The notes below the pieces were generated by a model. The model had not been told where the DNA came from, made no database searches, and worked only from the letters and a program-made list of their open reading frames with translations. 64,000 nt of DNA, from contig CALRQJ020000002.1 in NCBI GenBank assembly GCA_943370285.1, positions 248,001 to 312,000 on the forward strand. Reading direction: 5' to 3'. Of this stretch, positions 52,574-62,138 are shown piece after piece (within the stretch, counting starts at the first letter, position 1; every line of letters begins with the position of its first letter). This DNA is from CALRQJ02 sp943370285 (GTDB taxonomy: Bacteria > Bacteroidota > Bacteroidia > Chitinophagales > Chitinophagaceae). Made by a program: the position numbers and the translations under genes.

Positions 52574-53338
52574 TTATAACAAATTGTCTAATCGTTTTTT
52601 TCCTTCCGCTTTTAAATTGACATCATCAACGGTACGTAACGGAAGTTTCATCATTTTCTGAAGCACTTCTATTGCTAATGTGGGTCGGTTTTCTTGCTCA
52701 TATACTTTGGCTAAATCTAAGTAATTGAGCATAAAATAAGGATCTAAGCTGCGGCATTTTTCCATGTACTTAATGGCATCATCAATCTTTCCTTCAGGCA
52801 AACCCCCATAAAATGCTTTAACCGCCATCTTTTTCACGAAAGACAAATTCGTCATTTCGACATGCCACTTACCTAATGTATAATTGGCTTTTGCATGGTT
52901 TGAATTAATGGACAATGCTTTATCGACATATAGTTTAATGTCTCGTACAAATCCAACTACTTTTTTATTCTCATCTTCTACTTCGGTCATTTTCCCCGAA
53001 GCCATAGCCATAGCGTAATTGGCATCTGCAGATAATGTATCAGCCTTGTAAGCTCTTTGTGCAAAAGCATAGGCTGTCTCAAACCAAATCCGCTTTTCTT
53101 TAGCTTGTTTTTTTTCAGTCAATCTAGCACCGGTATTAGCAGTAAGTTCTGCAGATTTTACTAAAGCAGTAATATTATTCGCATCAACTAACAATACTTG
53201 TTTGTATTTATCCAACGCCTCTGTTTCTTTCATCTGACGTAACAAGTTTTCGGCCTCTTTCAACAATAACACTTTGTCCTGAGCTAATGCAGTTGTTGAA
53301 AATAAAACAATAGTCAATAGTGATACAATCAATTTCAT
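52574..53338 (-). CDS. Exported tetratricopeptide repeat protein
   Basis: About 254 residues from ATG 53338 (the frame runs to TTG 53344). Signal peptide ends at ALAQ. At least three TPR-like units are seen (LLRQMKETEALDKYKQVLLV, AYAFAQRAYKADTLSADANY, PTLAIEVLQKMMK). Such periplasmic TPR proteins scaffold complexes; no partner is evident. It precedes the ACBP gene in what looks like one operon. Confidence 0.82.
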   Translation of the reverse strand: MKLIVSLLTIVLFSTTALAQDKVLLLKEAENLLRQMKETEALDKYKQVLLVDANNITALVKSAELTANTGARLTEKKQAKEKRIWFETAYAFAQRAYKADTLSADANYAMAMASGKMTEVEDENKKVVGFVRDIKLYVDKALSINSNHAKANYTLGKWHVEMTNLSFVKKMAVKAFYGGLPEGKIDDAIKYMEKCRSLDPYFMLNYLDLAKVYEQENRPTLAIEVLQKMMKLPLRTVDDVNLKAEGKKRLDNLL

Positions 53339-53348
53339 GAACAAGTAT

Positions 53349-53711
53349 TTAAGGTTTGATATCAGCTCGTTTCAACTCAAAACATACACCTACGGTACCT
53401 GTAAAATCAGGTATGGGTGGATGCAATTTTGTGATACTGATTCGCACTTCTTCTAATAGAGAAAATTGTGCCAAAATTTGATGGGCAATATCCATGACAA
53501 CAGTTTCTAACAATGGCGTGGCGATAGCCATTCGTTGTTTTATGAATTCATAGATATTAACGTAATCAACAGTTTGATCAATAGTTTGAATGAATGCTTG
53601 CGGCTGATATGTTGCCGTAAGATTAACTTCAAATGCTCCTCCTAATTCCTGTTCAATAGGATATAATCCATGGTATGCATGAAACTGGAGTTGTTGAAGT
53701 TGAATGGTCAT
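53349..53711 (-). CDS. folB: Dihydroneopterin aldolase
   Basis: 120 residues from ATG 53711 (TTG 53714 also in frame). Features: LQFHAYHGLYPIEQELGG, DQTVDYVNIYEFIKQ and RISITKLHPPIPD, all FolB-type, including the Lys near the C-terminal active site. It cleaves dihydroneopterin in folate synthesis. 10 bp upstream of the TPR gene. Confidence 0.9.
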   Translation of the reverse strand: MTIQLQQLQFHAYHGLYPIEQELGGAFEVNLTATYQPQAFIQTIDQTVDYVNIYEFIKQRMAIATPLLETVVMDIAHQILAQFSLLEEVRISITKLHPPIPDFTGTVGVCFELKRADIKP

Positions 53712-53734
53712 CAAAAGAAACTATTTACGATTGT

Positions 53735-54682
53735 TTAATGCAAACCTTTGACAGCCAAATATCTTTCTGCATCTAAAGCAGCCATACAGCCGCTACCGGC
53801 AGCAGTTACCGCTTGGCGATAGATTTTATCTTGTACATCTCCTGCTGCAAAAACACCTTCAACATTGGTTCTACTACTTCCAGGAACAGTTTTGATATAA
53901 CCAGCTTCATCCATTTCAATCCAAGGTTTAAAAATATCACTATTGGGTTGATGACCGATGGCAACAAAGAAACCACTTACAGGTATTTCAACTTTTTCTC
54001 CTGTCTTTACGTTTTTGATACGTACGGCTTCAGTTTTCTTTTCGCCTAAAATTTCATCTGTTTCGCTGTTCCAATACATTTTAATATTCGGCGTAGCCAA
54101 AACCCTATCCTGCATTACTTTACTTGCTCTCATTTGGTCACGACGAACAATCATATGCACTGTGGTACATAATTTTGACAAATACAAAGCTTCTTCAGCG
54201 GCAGTATCTCCGGCACCAACAATGGCTACTTCTTTTCCACGAAAGAAAAAGCCATCACAAACCGCACAAGCACTTACACCAAAGCCATTCAAGCGTTGTT
54301 CACTTTCTAAGCCTAACCATTTGGCAGAAGCTCCTGTTGAAATGATGATGGCATCTGCTTCAATCCATTTTTCCTCATCAATTTCAACTTTATAGGGTTG
54401 CTGACTAAAATCTACTTTAGTGGCTAAGCCATAACGAATATCCGTACCCATTCTAGCCGCTTGTTTTTCAAAATGCACCATCATTTCAGGTCCTTGAATA
54501 CCATCGGGATATCCGGGATAATTCTCTACTTCGGTGGTTATGGTTAATTGTCCACCAGGCTGAATACCCTGATATAACACAGGTTTCATATTGGCTCGAG
54601 CTGCATATATGGCAGCAGTATATCCTGCAGGACCACTACCAATGATAAGACATTGTACTTTTTCTACTACTTCGTTTGACAT
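53735..54682 (-). CDS. trxB: Thioredoxin-disulfide reductase
   Basis: 315 residues from ATG 54682; an extension to 54709 is not needed. FAD site IIGSGPAGYTAAIYAAR, redox-active CAVCDG, NADPH site VAIVGAGDTAAEEAL and GVFAAGDVQDKIYRQ. It reduces thioredoxin with NADPH in the cytoplasm. folB follows after 23 bp, so they are probably co-transcribed. Confidence 0.96.
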   Translation of the reverse strand: MSNEVVEKVQCLIIGSGPAGYTAAIYAARANMKPVLYQGIQPGGQLTITTEVENYPGYPDGIQGPEMMVHFEKQAARMGTDIRYGLATKVDFSQQPYKVEIDEEKWIEADAIIISTGASAKWLGLESEQRLNGFGVSACAVCDGFFFRGKEVAIVGAGDTAAEEALYLSKLCTTVHMIVRRDQMRASKVMQDRVLATPNIKMYWNSETDEILGEKKTEAVRIKNVKTGEKVEIPVSGFFVAIGHQPNSDIFKPWIEMDEAGYIKTVPGSSRTNVEGVFAAGDVQDKIYRQAVTAAGSGCMAALDAERYLAVKGLH

Positions 54683-54757
54683 GCTATTATTTTTTATAAA
54701 GACGAGCAAAAGTAAAACTCCCTTACAGATAATAAAGTGAGTTTACACACATTTCAA

Positions 54758-55648
54758 TTACTTGGGGATAACAATCGTTTTTTGTCCAACTGCATAACCA
54801 CAAAATGCACCCAATGCATTATTAGAAATATTGCCCAACACTTTGGTTGGCGACGAAAATGGATTACCAATATTTTGATAGCCAAACTCCCAAGTTCGCC
54901 AAAAGTCGTAAGTGGCACGGTCAATATTGGCATTTTTAATCGTTACGGTATCACCACGGCGAAAAAATCCAAAATCTTCAGAATTAGGCGGACTATTTCG
55001 GTCAACTCCTTGATCCACTTGAGCTACGAATGTAGTACCATCTGTAATTTGATCGTCGTAAACCGAATTGCCACCCGGTAAAAAAGGGCCACTATTTACC
55101 TTTGTAAAATACCTCGTATAGTTACCAAAACCCGGCGGATCAGAAATTTTAGCAATCATTACACATCGATTGGTATCGGGATTATTAGGTGCCGGTTTCC
55201 ACCAAATTGAGTCAACTTTTCTGCCATTATTGGCAGGAATTTTTGTAGTAGAACGATAAGTAACGCCATTATAAACAATACTCAAATTGTAGGTGGTATT
55301 AAATTTTCCAATGATGGCTGTGGCGGGATTGGTGGCATCATTGGAATAATAATAGTAAAAAGCACCCGGTGCAATTTGAACACTGTACTCTTTTAACCGA
55401 TGGGTTACTGTACCGTCCGAAATCTCAACTACCGCATTACGTACAAATGAATTTTGCAGTTGCTGCGGGGTAATAGTGCTGAAATAACCCAAAGAAGTAC
55501 TGAGTACAAGCAATGGTGCCTGACCATTTTCAATGCTTCCATCAACAACCAACTTAGGTGTTTGGACCTCAGGGGCTAGATTAATGGTTTTTTCGCAGGC
55601 TGTTAATGCAACAAGCATACAAGCTATTCCTATCAATTTCTTCATCAT
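54758..55648 (-). CDS. DUF4249 domain lipoprotein
   Basis: 296 residues with a lipobox (LTACEK). The mature part has the DUF4249 features LVVDGSIENGQAPLLVLSTS, VEISDGT.., a Fn-like middle and a C-terminal EFGYQNIGNPFSSP. DUF4249 proteins usually follow a TonB-dependent receptor and act in uptake; here no receptor is adjacent. ATG codons at 55648 and 55645 are both available. A TACCTTTG box lies at 55651-55658, implying a leaderless or nearly leaderless mRNA if used. Confidence 0.85.
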   Translation of the reverse strand: MMKKLIGIACMLVALTACEKTINLAPEVQTPKLVVDGSIENGQAPLLVLSTSLGYFSTITPQQLQNSFVRNAVVEISDGTVTHRLKEYSVQIAPGAFYYYYSNDATNPATAIIGKFNTTYNLSIVYNGVTYRSTTKIPANNGRKVDSIWWKPAPNNPDTNRCVMIAKISDPPGFGNYTRYFTKVNSGPFLPGGNSVYDDQITDGTTFVAQVDQGVDRNSPPNSEDFGFFRRGDTVTIKNANIDRATYDFWRTWEFGYQNIGNPFSSPTKVLGNISNNALGAFCGYAVGQKTIVIPK

Positions 55649-55750
55649 TGCAAAGGTATTGCATGGTATAACAGTTTAATGGTGGTTTTGATTAGTGGGA
55701 TGTTAAAAAAAGAATATTTTAGTGCTTATTAAATAAATAATTGTCGTTTA

Positions 55751-56218
55751 ATGCTTCCCTTATTCAAAACTGAAATTACGTATAAGGTATACGATTCCGT
55801 TGAATCAATCCATGATCGAATATCATCGCTAACCGCAATGAGTTTTTGGGAAACATCTCCAAATATTACTGGCACTATTAATGAAAAACATCAATTTGAA
55901 TTATACCCCAAAATAATTTTTCCCGCCATAAGCATTTTAGGAATTCCACAACATAGTGTTGTTATTGAAGGCAATATTCAACAAGATGGAAATTGTAGCA
56001 TTGTTGATATAGTAGTTAGACCCAAAAAGCGTTTTTTGTTTTTGCTGTACTTTTTAATTGCAATACTCGCTGTAAAAATTTATTCGGCATTAGTAACCCC
56101 AACAGAAAGTGTTTGGTCATTAGTTCTCGTTTTGAGCATCATCTTAGTTGGACTCAGTATGTATTTATATTTTTCAGTTAATAGATTTAGAAAAAGATTT
56201 GAAAGGATTTTAAACTAA
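55751..56218 (+). CDS. Membrane protein of unknown function
   Basis: 155 residues. An N-terminal soluble part (about 1-100) is followed by two membrane helices (FLFLLYFLIAILAVKIYSAL and WSLVLVLSIILVGLSMYLYF) and a basic tail (RFRKRFERILN). No family recognised. Transcribed divergently from the DUF4249 gene, with a bidirectional terminator downstream. Confidence 0.65.
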   Translation: MLPLFKTEITYKVYDSVESIHDRISSLTAMSFWETSPNITGTINEKHQFELYPKIIFPAISILGIPQHSVVIEGNIQQDGNCSIVDIVVRPKKRFLFLLYFLIAILAVKIYSALVTPTESVWSLVLVLSIILVGLSMYLYFSVNRFRKRFERILN

Positions 56219-56236
56219 AGTTGATGAAATTGATAT

Positions 56237-56267
56237 AAAAAATCCCGGTCAGTAAACTGCCGGGATT
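56237..56267. terminator. Bidirectional intrinsic terminator
   Basis: AATCCCGG / CCGGGATT stem enclosing a CAGT / ACTG inner stem, preceded by A-run, between converging genes. Confidence 0.82.
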
Positions 56268-56288
56268 ACCCATTTGCAAAAACGCTAT

Positions 56289-56813
56289 TTATTGGAAGTC
56301 GATGGAATTAAAAAAATGTTCTTGATGTTTGGCATCGGCCTTACCACCACGATTGTTATAGATAATATTGAAGCTATCCGTTCCTTTTACAAAAATTAAT
56401 ACTGTAATAATGTTGGTAGTTGCATCGTTCACTTTTCGATTGATGACCAACTTTAAGGCATCTAGACCTTTAATTACTCCCATTTCATTTTTTACTAAAA
56501 CGGCTTCCTCTCCCATTGTGCTCAAAAATGCATCTTTAGCTTGTTCCCAAGATTCGGGCTTTTGCATTTCTGCGGCAAATGTGGCAGAGTCTAAACCGGT
56601 AGCTGCCGCCAAATCGGTAACCACTACCACTAAATTAGCGGTACTATCTGCCTGACGTAATAAAAATGTTTTTTGAGGTCCGCCGGCAGCTTCAATTGGC
56701 TTTACCGGAAATTGAATGGATACACTTGATGTTAAAGCTACTTTTTCCCAACCGGATTGAGCAAAACCAACACTGCTCAACAATAATGTTACAATGGTAA
56801 TTAACTGTTTCAT
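56289..56813 (-). CDS. Exported protein of unknown function
   Basis: 174 residues from ATG 56813 with a signal peptide (MKQLITIVTLLLSSVGFAQ); the frame runs further to 56870 in another start. The mature part has SIQFPVKPIEAAGG and ends FNSIDFQ, a pattern common to small Bacteroidota periplasmic proteins. No family recognised. It follows the BNR-repeat protein gene by 28 bp. Confidence 0.72.
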   Translation of the reverse strand: MKQLITIVTLLLSSVGFAQSGWEKVALTSSVSIQFPVKPIEAAGGPQKTFLLRQADSTANLVVVVTDLAAATGLDSATFAAEMQKPESWEQAKDAFLSTMGEEAVLVKNEMGVIKGLDALKLVINRKVNDATTNIITVLIFVKGTDSFNIIYNNRGGKADAKHQEHFFNSIDFQ

Positions 56814-56841
56814 GATGTTAATGATTAAAGTATTTGAAAAT

Positions 56842-57912
56842 TTATTTAGGCAATTGAAGTTTGTACACATTTACACCAATCGCATAAAGATCTAATCCCT
56901 TTACTGTAGGATAAATTCTGATTTTATTGGCTGCTCTTCCTATATTTACCGGAGCCCAAGTAGTACCACCATTTTTGGTTTCGTAGCCGCTATTAACGGT
57001 TCCAACAAAACCATGTTGCTCATCAATAAATCCTATGCCAAATTCTCTAGCTCTTGCATCTATACATAAATCAACTTCTTTCCAAGTATTACCACCATCA
57101 ATAGTTTTGGCTACTCGTTGTTGTTTTACTGTAGTATCCGGATTATAAGATTGAATGGTTACATATCCTACTTTTCTCGAAGGAAATGACACTTTCCAAG
57201 TAGTTTCAAATGGTCGGGTTGATTGGTATTTTTTCTCCCAGGTCAAACCGCCATCTTTGGTGTATAAAATCAATGCATTACTCGTTGTAATATCTTCACT
57301 ATTGGCTGCACAAACAAAGCCTTCTTGGGTATTAAACATTTTGATGTCGAATAACATTTTACAATCTGTATTCATGCTACGAGATGTAAAACTTTTACCA
57401 CCATCGTGAGATACCATCATTCCTGCAGGACTACCAACTCTACCAACACCATAAATATGGTATCGATAATCTATGTTGCCATGATTGATGTATTGCTCTT
57501 TTACAATATCAATAGCACATAAACCTTTGATGTATGGACCGGAGTATTGAACCGCTTTCCAAGATTTTCCACCATCATTTGTTTGATACAATGGAATAGT
57601 ATCTTTTACATTAGGAAAATAATCGGTACCAACATTGCCAACAAATCCATTTAATGAATCAATAAATGCGATGCAGCGAAAAAAAGTTCCCGGCTGCTCA
57701 AAAGCCAATGTCCAGTTTTGTCCGGCATCTCTCGTTCTGTAAATTTTTCCTTGTCCATTGCAATACCAACCATTGTTTTCGTCGCTAAAACAAATATCAT
57801 CTTGCTTGCCGGGATAAGCTACTGTACTCAGTTTTTGCCATCCCGTTGTAGACTGTTGTGCGGCAGCCATCAATACCATTGATAAAGCAACAACTAAAAG
57901 AATTGGTTTCAT
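56842..57912 (-). CDS. Exported beta-propeller (YCF48/BNR-repeat) protein
   Basis: 356 residues from ATG 57912 (MKPILLVVALSMVLMAAAQQ). At least five repeats carry the S/G-x-D-x-G-x-x-W motif (TRDAGQNWTL, TNDGGKSWKA, SHDGGKSFTS, TKDGGLTWEK, TIDGGNTWKE), as in YCF48/sialidase-like propellers. No catalytic Arg triad is seen, so it is probably a binding or assembly protein. Confidence 0.85.
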   Translation of the reverse strand: MKPILLVVALSMVLMAAAQQSTTGWQKLSTVAYPGKQDDICFSDENNGWYCNGQGKIYRTRDAGQNWTLAFEQPGTFFRCIAFIDSLNGFVGNVGTDYFPNVKDTIPLYQTNDGGKSWKAVQYSGPYIKGLCAIDIVKEQYINHGNIDYRYHIYGVGRVGSPAGMMVSHDGGKSFTSRSMNTDCKMLFDIKMFNTQEGFVCAANSEDITTSNALILYTKDGGLTWEKKYQSTRPFETTWKVSFPSRKVGYVTIQSYNPDTTVKQQRVAKTIDGGNTWKEVDLCIDARAREFGIGFIDEQHGFVGTVNSGYETKNGGTTWAPVNIGRAANKIRIYPTVKGLDLYAIGVNVYKLQLPK

Positions 57913-58005
57913 ATTATTTAATTTATAACACAAAATTGTATTGACTGATTTTGATTACAAATACTTTTTACAGCAATGCCGCATTTTAAACACAAACGCA
58001 GCATT

Positions 58006-58722
58006 TTATATACCGGTTATTTCTTTAAACCGAACAGATTGTCGTTGGCTGATATCAACCTTTGTTCCGTTTTGTAATTCTACTTGTAATGTATTATTAA
58101 AATACGGTGTAATGTTTTTTATAAAATTAAGATTGATGATGTATTGTCTTGCGGCTCTAAAGAAATAAGATTCCGGCAGCTTTTCTTCGAGATAACTCAA
58201 CGACTTATGAAGTAACGGCTTTTTATCTTTATAATACACTCTTGCATAATTGCCAACACTTTCAATTAAAAAAATTTCTGCCAAAGGCACAAAATGGCAA
58301 TGCTCGCCATCCTTAATAAAAATACGTTTGTCAATTCCCAATTTATTTTCCGGCTGTTGCTGAATGGTAATTTTCTTCCTCATTTTCTCCACCGCATCCT
58401 GCAATCTGATAGGATTAACGGGCTTTAAGATGTAATCCAAAGCACTCACCTCAAATGCCTTCAATGCAAATTGGTCATAAGCAGTAACGAAAATAACAAA
58501 CGGACTTTCGTCCAAATCGGCTAACAAATCAAACCCACTTTTTCCTGGCATATTAATGTCAAGAAAAATCAAATCCGGTTTATGCTGATTGATTTTATCT
58601 ACTGCTTCGGTAGCATTCAACGCTGTATCCATCACATCAATAAATGAAAATTTCTTCAGCATGCTTTGCAATTCTGCAATAGCTAAAGGTTCGTCGTCAA
58701 TCAGCAATGTTTTGATTGTCAT
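58006..58722 (-). CDS. LytTR-type response regulator
   Basis: 238 residues. Receiver with IFLDINMPG (D55) and a LytTR DNA-binding domain (FVPLAEIFLIESVGNYARVY, YFFRAARQYIINLNFI). Pairs with the LytS-like kinase; their genes overlap by 4 bp (ATGA). Targets unknown. Confidence 0.94.
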   Translation of the reverse strand: MTIKTLLIDDEPLAIAELQSMLKKFSFIDVMDTALNATEAVDKINQHKPDLIFLDINMPGKSGFDLLADLDESPFVIFVTAYDQFALKAFEVSALDYILKPVNPIRLQDAVEKMRKKITIQQQPENKLGIDKRIFIKDGEHCHFVPLAEIFLIESVGNYARVYYKDKKPLLHKSLSYLEEKLPESYFFRAARQYIINLNFIKNITPYFNNTLQVELQNGTKVDISQRQSVRFKEITGI

Positions 58723-59753
58723 ATAATTGGAATTTGAATGGTTGAGGTTACTGTGTTATCAGCAGTATTAGCAATGCTAAAATTTGCTGCATGATGATAG
58801 ACTTCTTCTAATCTGCGTTGTACAATTTTTAAACCAATACCGGAACTTTGACCGGGTAAATATTTGCCGGAGTTGATTAGCTGTAGTTGAATATGATTGT
58901 CGCTAATACTAACTGCTATTTTTATCAAACTATTTTCCATTCTCTTGGCTACGCCATGCTTAACGGCATTTTCAGCTAAAGTGAGTAAGATAGCGGGTGG
59001 TACTTTATAACCGCTAATATCATCTGCCGAAATATCGACATCTACGGTGAGTCGGCTACCAAAACGTAGTTGTTCTAATGCTAGATATTTTTTTACTTCA
59101 TTCAATTCATCTTGTAAGGGTATCAATTTTTCTTGACCATACTGTAACGTAAATCGTAATAGCTCACTTAGCTTTACAATAGCATCTCTGCTTTGTTCCG
59201 GATTAATGATTACCAAAGCCTTAATACTATTCAGTGCATTGAACAAAAAGTGTGGATTGAGTTGTGTTTTGAGTAATTCTAATTCATTGGTTTTGGCAAT
59301 ATTTTCATATTCCAATTTCTCTTGCAGAATAGCATTGTTTTGCTGCAATAATTTGTACATAAAATAAATGATGACCCAAACACCAACATATCGGCTCCAA
59401 TTCATGATAGAACCGAGCACATCTACCACACGAAGCCTTTGTACAAATTGATTGCTATCATCTATTAAATAAGGTGTAAAATTTACAATAGAAAGTAGGC
59501 TTGCCATCAAGCAAGTAGAGAAAAAAGCATACAACCAAATTGACCAAACTTTCTTTTGAAAAAAATTGATTCGTTTAAGTACCCATCCATACAAATGGGT
59601 AATAATTAATCCTGCCAAGGCAAGCAATAAAAAAGACCACAACAATTCAAGTACAAATCGTTGAGCTATAAAAAAAGTATAATTGATGGTTTCTACACCA
59701 ACCATACCTAGCCAACCGGCTAATTGACAAATCCAGTAGGTACTTTTCTTCAT
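58719..59753 (-). CDS. LytS-like sensor histidine kinase
   Basis: 344 residues. Four membrane segments (about 10-30, 40-60, 75-95, 115-140), then the His_kinase domain (LLKTQLNPHFLFNALNSI, the H is in NPHFLFN) and a degenerate ATPase (LTLAENAVKHG, GIGLKIVQRRL). No extracytoplasmic sensor domain, so it senses through its membrane part. Confidence 0.93.
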   Translation of the reverse strand: MKKSTYWICQLAGWLGMVGVETINYTFFIAQRFVLELLWSFLLLALAGLIITHLYGWVLKRINFFQKKVWSIWLYAFFSTCLMASLLSIVNFTPYLIDDSNQFVQRLRVVDVLGSIMNWSRYVGVWVIIYFMYKLLQQNNAILQEKLEYENIAKTNELELLKTQLNPHFLFNALNSIKALVIINPEQSRDAIVKLSELLRFTLQYGQEKLIPLQDELNEVKKYLALEQLRFGSRLTVDVDISADDISGYKVPPAILLTLAENAVKHGVAKRMENSLIKIAVSISDNHIQLQLINSGKYLPGQSSGIGLKIVQRRLEEVYHHAANFSIANTADNTVTSTIQIPII

Positions 59754-59864
59754 ACTTATGCTCTACCATTTAAACCTTGTAAAGTTGTATTTACTTTAGA
59801 ATAAATATAGCAACCGATTGATAAATGCAGCGATAAGAAGATGAACGCATAAAAATGGGCAAAC

Positions 59865-59896
59865 AAAAACCCCTGCCTTTTTTAAAAGCAGGGGTT
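59865..59896 (-). terminator. Intrinsic terminator after the sigma factor gene
   Basis: AACCCCTGC / GCAGGGGTT stem, extended by T/A pairing, with a U-run on the minus strand; 21 bp past the stop. Confidence 0.82.
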
Positions 59897-59916
59897 GATA
59901 GTTGGTAAGTTATCTA

Positions 59917-60774
59917 CTAGCCTAAGTAAGCTTTTAGTGCATTACTATAACGGGCTTTTTGTAAACGTTTAATAGCTCTTTCTTTGATTTGGCGGATACG
60001 CTCTTTAGTCAAATCATATTTTTGACCAATTTGCTCGATGGTTACACCATTTTCACCATCCAATCCAAAGTAAGCATTTACAATTTCAGCTTCTCTTGGA
60101 CTCAATGATTTCAACACCCTGCGAATTTCTTCACGAAGTGAATCTTTCATTACATCATCGTCCGTATCATCACCACCTTGCAACAAATCACCCATAGCTA
60201 CGTCTTCTGCTTCATGCACAGGTGCATCAAGAGAAGTGTGACGGGTGTTGCTTTGAAAAATGTTGTTGATTTCGGTTTCACTCATCTCCAGAATCTCTGA
60301 TAATTCTTCGGTAGAAGGCTCCCGCTCATGTTCTTGTTCAAAAGCCATGTAAGCCTTATTGGCTTTGTTGTAAGTGCCAATTTTGTTTTGAGGCAAGCGG
60401 ACTAATCTGCCCTGCTCTGCCAACGCTTGTAAAATGGATTGGCGAATCCACCATACGGCGTAAGAAATAAATTTGAAACCTTTGGTTTCGTCGAAGCGTT
60501 GTGCCGCTTTAATCAAACCGAGGTTACCCTCGTTAATCAAATCGCTAAGTGAAAGGCCTTGGTGTTGGTACTGCTTAGCAACAGATACCACAAAACGTAA
60601 GTTGGCCTGCACCAATTTGTCTAAAGCCCGTTGGTCACCCATCTTGATTCGTTGCGCCAATGTAGTTTCCTCCTCTGGAGTGATCATCGGAATCTTAGAG
60701 ATTTCCTGAAGATACTTTTCTACGGCCTGCGAATCACGGTTGGTAATCTGGGTAGCAATTTTGAGTTGCCTCAT
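59917..60774 (-). CDS. rpoD: Primary RNA polymerase sigma factor (RpoD/SigA, short Bacteroidota type)
   Basis: 285 residues, lacking region 1.1. Regions 1.2-2 (SQAVEKYLQEISKIPMITPE, then NLRFVVSVAKQYQHQGLSL), 2.4 (FKFISYAVWWIRQSI), 3 and 4 (SPREAEIVNAYFGLDGENG, TKERIRQIKERAIKRL) are intact. This is the housekeeping sigma factor that recognises TAnnTTTG promoters. Promoter candidate at 60888-60895. Confidence 0.96.
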   Translation of the reverse strand: MRQLKIATQITNRDSQAVEKYLQEISKIPMITPEEETTLAQRIKMGDQRALDKLVQANLRFVVSVAKQYQHQGLSLSDLINEGNLGLIKAAQRFDETKGFKFISYAVWWIRQSILQALAEQGRLVRLPQNKIGTYNKANKAYMAFEQEHEREPSTEELSEILEMSETEINNIFQSNTRHTSLDAPVHEAEDVAMGDLLQGGDDTDDDVMKDSLREEIRRVLKSLSPREAEIVNAYFGLDGENGVTIEQIGQKYDLTKERIRQIKERAIKRLQKARYSNALKAYLG

Positions 60775-60831
60775 AGTGTATTATTAGCTTGATATAAACA
60801 ATTAAAGACTCGCAATATTTAACGAATGTTG

Positions 60832-60865
60832 CAACAACTGTACTAAAACTTCTTAACAGTTGTTG
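60832..60865. repeat. Inverted repeat in the rpoD leader
   Basis: Perfect 10-bp arms CAACAACTGT / ACAGTTGTTG with a 14-nt spacer. In the predicted rpoD mRNA this forms a hairpin about 20-50 nt from the 5' end. It could control stability or translation, or be a protein-binding site. Confidence 0.6.
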
Positions 60866-60887
60866 AAAATTTCATTTAAAAGGTTGG

Positions 60888-60895
60888 CAAAGGTA
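60888..60895 (-). promoter_or_regulatory. Candidate -7 box for rpoD
   Basis: TACCTTTG on the minus strand, an exact TAnnTTTG match, giving a leader of about 105 nt. The -33 region has no clear TTTG. Confidence 0.45.
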
Positions 60896-61101
60896 AGTTT
60901 TTGCAATGGCTTTTGCCATTTTTTGAGGATAATTCTTAGCATTTGGGTATAAAATGCTGTTTTTGTCGTTGTTTTTACTACAAGACGCACCAATAAAACC
61001 GCATTCGGGTCACTTTAGCTAAAAAATAGTATTAAAAAAGCAAGCTAATTTGGGCTAAAAAGCCCGCTTTATGTAATTGTCCAACACATATCTTCGCAAC
61101 C

Positions 61102-62115
61102 ATGATTGATTATAGGTCAGACACCTTTACTAAGCCTACCCCACCCATGCTTGATGCCATGTTTAATGCGAAAGTGGGTGATGATGTTTTTGGCGAAGAT
61201 CCCAGCGTAAACCAATTAGAAGCAATGACAGCCGATATATTTGGCATGGAAGCAGCATTATTTTGTCCGAGTGGTACCATGACCAATCAAATTGGCATTA
61301 AATGTCACACACAACCCGGCGATGAAGTGATTTGCGATAAGCTCTCTCATGTATACATTTACGAAGGCGGTGGTATTGCTTTTAATTCAGCCGCTTCTGT
61401 AAAACCAATTGAAGGCAACAGTGGTAGGATTACTGCTGTTCAAGTATTGGAAGCTATCAACCCAGATGATGTACACAAACCAAGAACAAGTTTGGTGTCT
61501 TTAGAAAATACCGCCAACCGAGGTGGTGGCAGTTGTTATGACTTTGCTGAAATGCAACGCATCAAAAATGTTTGTGACCAACATGGCTTGGCTTTGCATT
61601 TAGATGGCGCCAGATTATTCAATGCATTAGTGGCTAAAAAAGAAACGCCTAAACAATATGGAGAGGTGTTTGATAGCATATCCGTTTGTTTAAGCAAAGG
61701 CTTAGGCACTCCCGTTGGTAGTGTTTTGTTAGGAAAGAAAAACTACATCAAGCAAGCTAGGCGAATTAGAAAAGTGTTTGGTGGCGGCATGCGACAAGCC
61801 GGTTATCTAGCTGCTGCGGGTATTTATGCGTTAGAAAATAATGTAGATCGATTATATGAAGACCATTTGCATGCAAAATTGTTAGCCGATTGTTTAATAC
61901 AGAAAGATTTTGTGGCAAACATTCTGCCGGTAGAAACGAATATTGTAATTGCAACAATTACTGGTCGCTATTCGGCTAAAACATTGGTAGAAAAACTACA
62001 GTCAAATGGAATTTTAGCCATCGATATTTCAGCTACACAGATAAGATTGGTAACTCACCTAGATGTGTCTGCAACTATGGTAAAGCATACCATTGATATT
62101 ATTGAAAGTTTATAA
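61102..62115 (+). CDS. ltaE: Low-specificity L-threonine aldolase
   Basis: 337 residues. PLP fold-type I: RSDTFTKPTPPM, CPSGTMTNQ, HLDGARLFN and the PLP Lys in SVCLSKGLGTP (K199). It splits threonine into glycine and acetaldehyde. Followed after 23 bp by pgi, with AAAAGGA as a possible ribosome site for pgi. Confidence 0.95.
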   Translation: MIDYRSDTFTKPTPPMLDAMFNAKVGDDVFGEDPSVNQLEAMTADIFGMEAALFCPSGTMTNQIGIKCHTQPGDEVICDKLSHVYIYEGGGIAFNSAASVKPIEGNSGRITAVQVLEAINPDDVHKPRTSLVSLENTANRGGGSCYDFAEMQRIKNVCDQHGLALHLDGARLFNALVAKKETPKQYGEVFDSISVCLSKGLGTPVGSVLLGKKNYIKQARRIRKVFGGGMRQAGYLAAAGIYALENNVDRLYEDHLHAKLLADCLIQKDFVANILPVETNIVIATITGRYSAKTLVEKLQSNGILAIDISATQIRLVTHLDVSATMVKHTIDIIESL

Positions 62116-62138
62116 ATAGAATCATTAAAAAGGATATT

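Larger units (their letters stand above)
60775..61101. other. Intergenic region with rpoD leader and promoter
   Basis: 327-bp spacer between divergent rpoD (minus) and the threonine aldolase gene (plus). It holds a perfect inverted repeat (60832-60865) in the rpoD leader, a TACCTTTG box for rpoD and, before the aldolase ATG, TATCTTCG (one mismatch, 61089-61096). No other feature found. Confidence 0.5.

Noticed and set aside
59435..59450. TTTGTACAAA inside the LytS-like kinase gene as an operator
   Set aside because: Single copy within coding sequence; a 10-mer of this composition can occur by chance.
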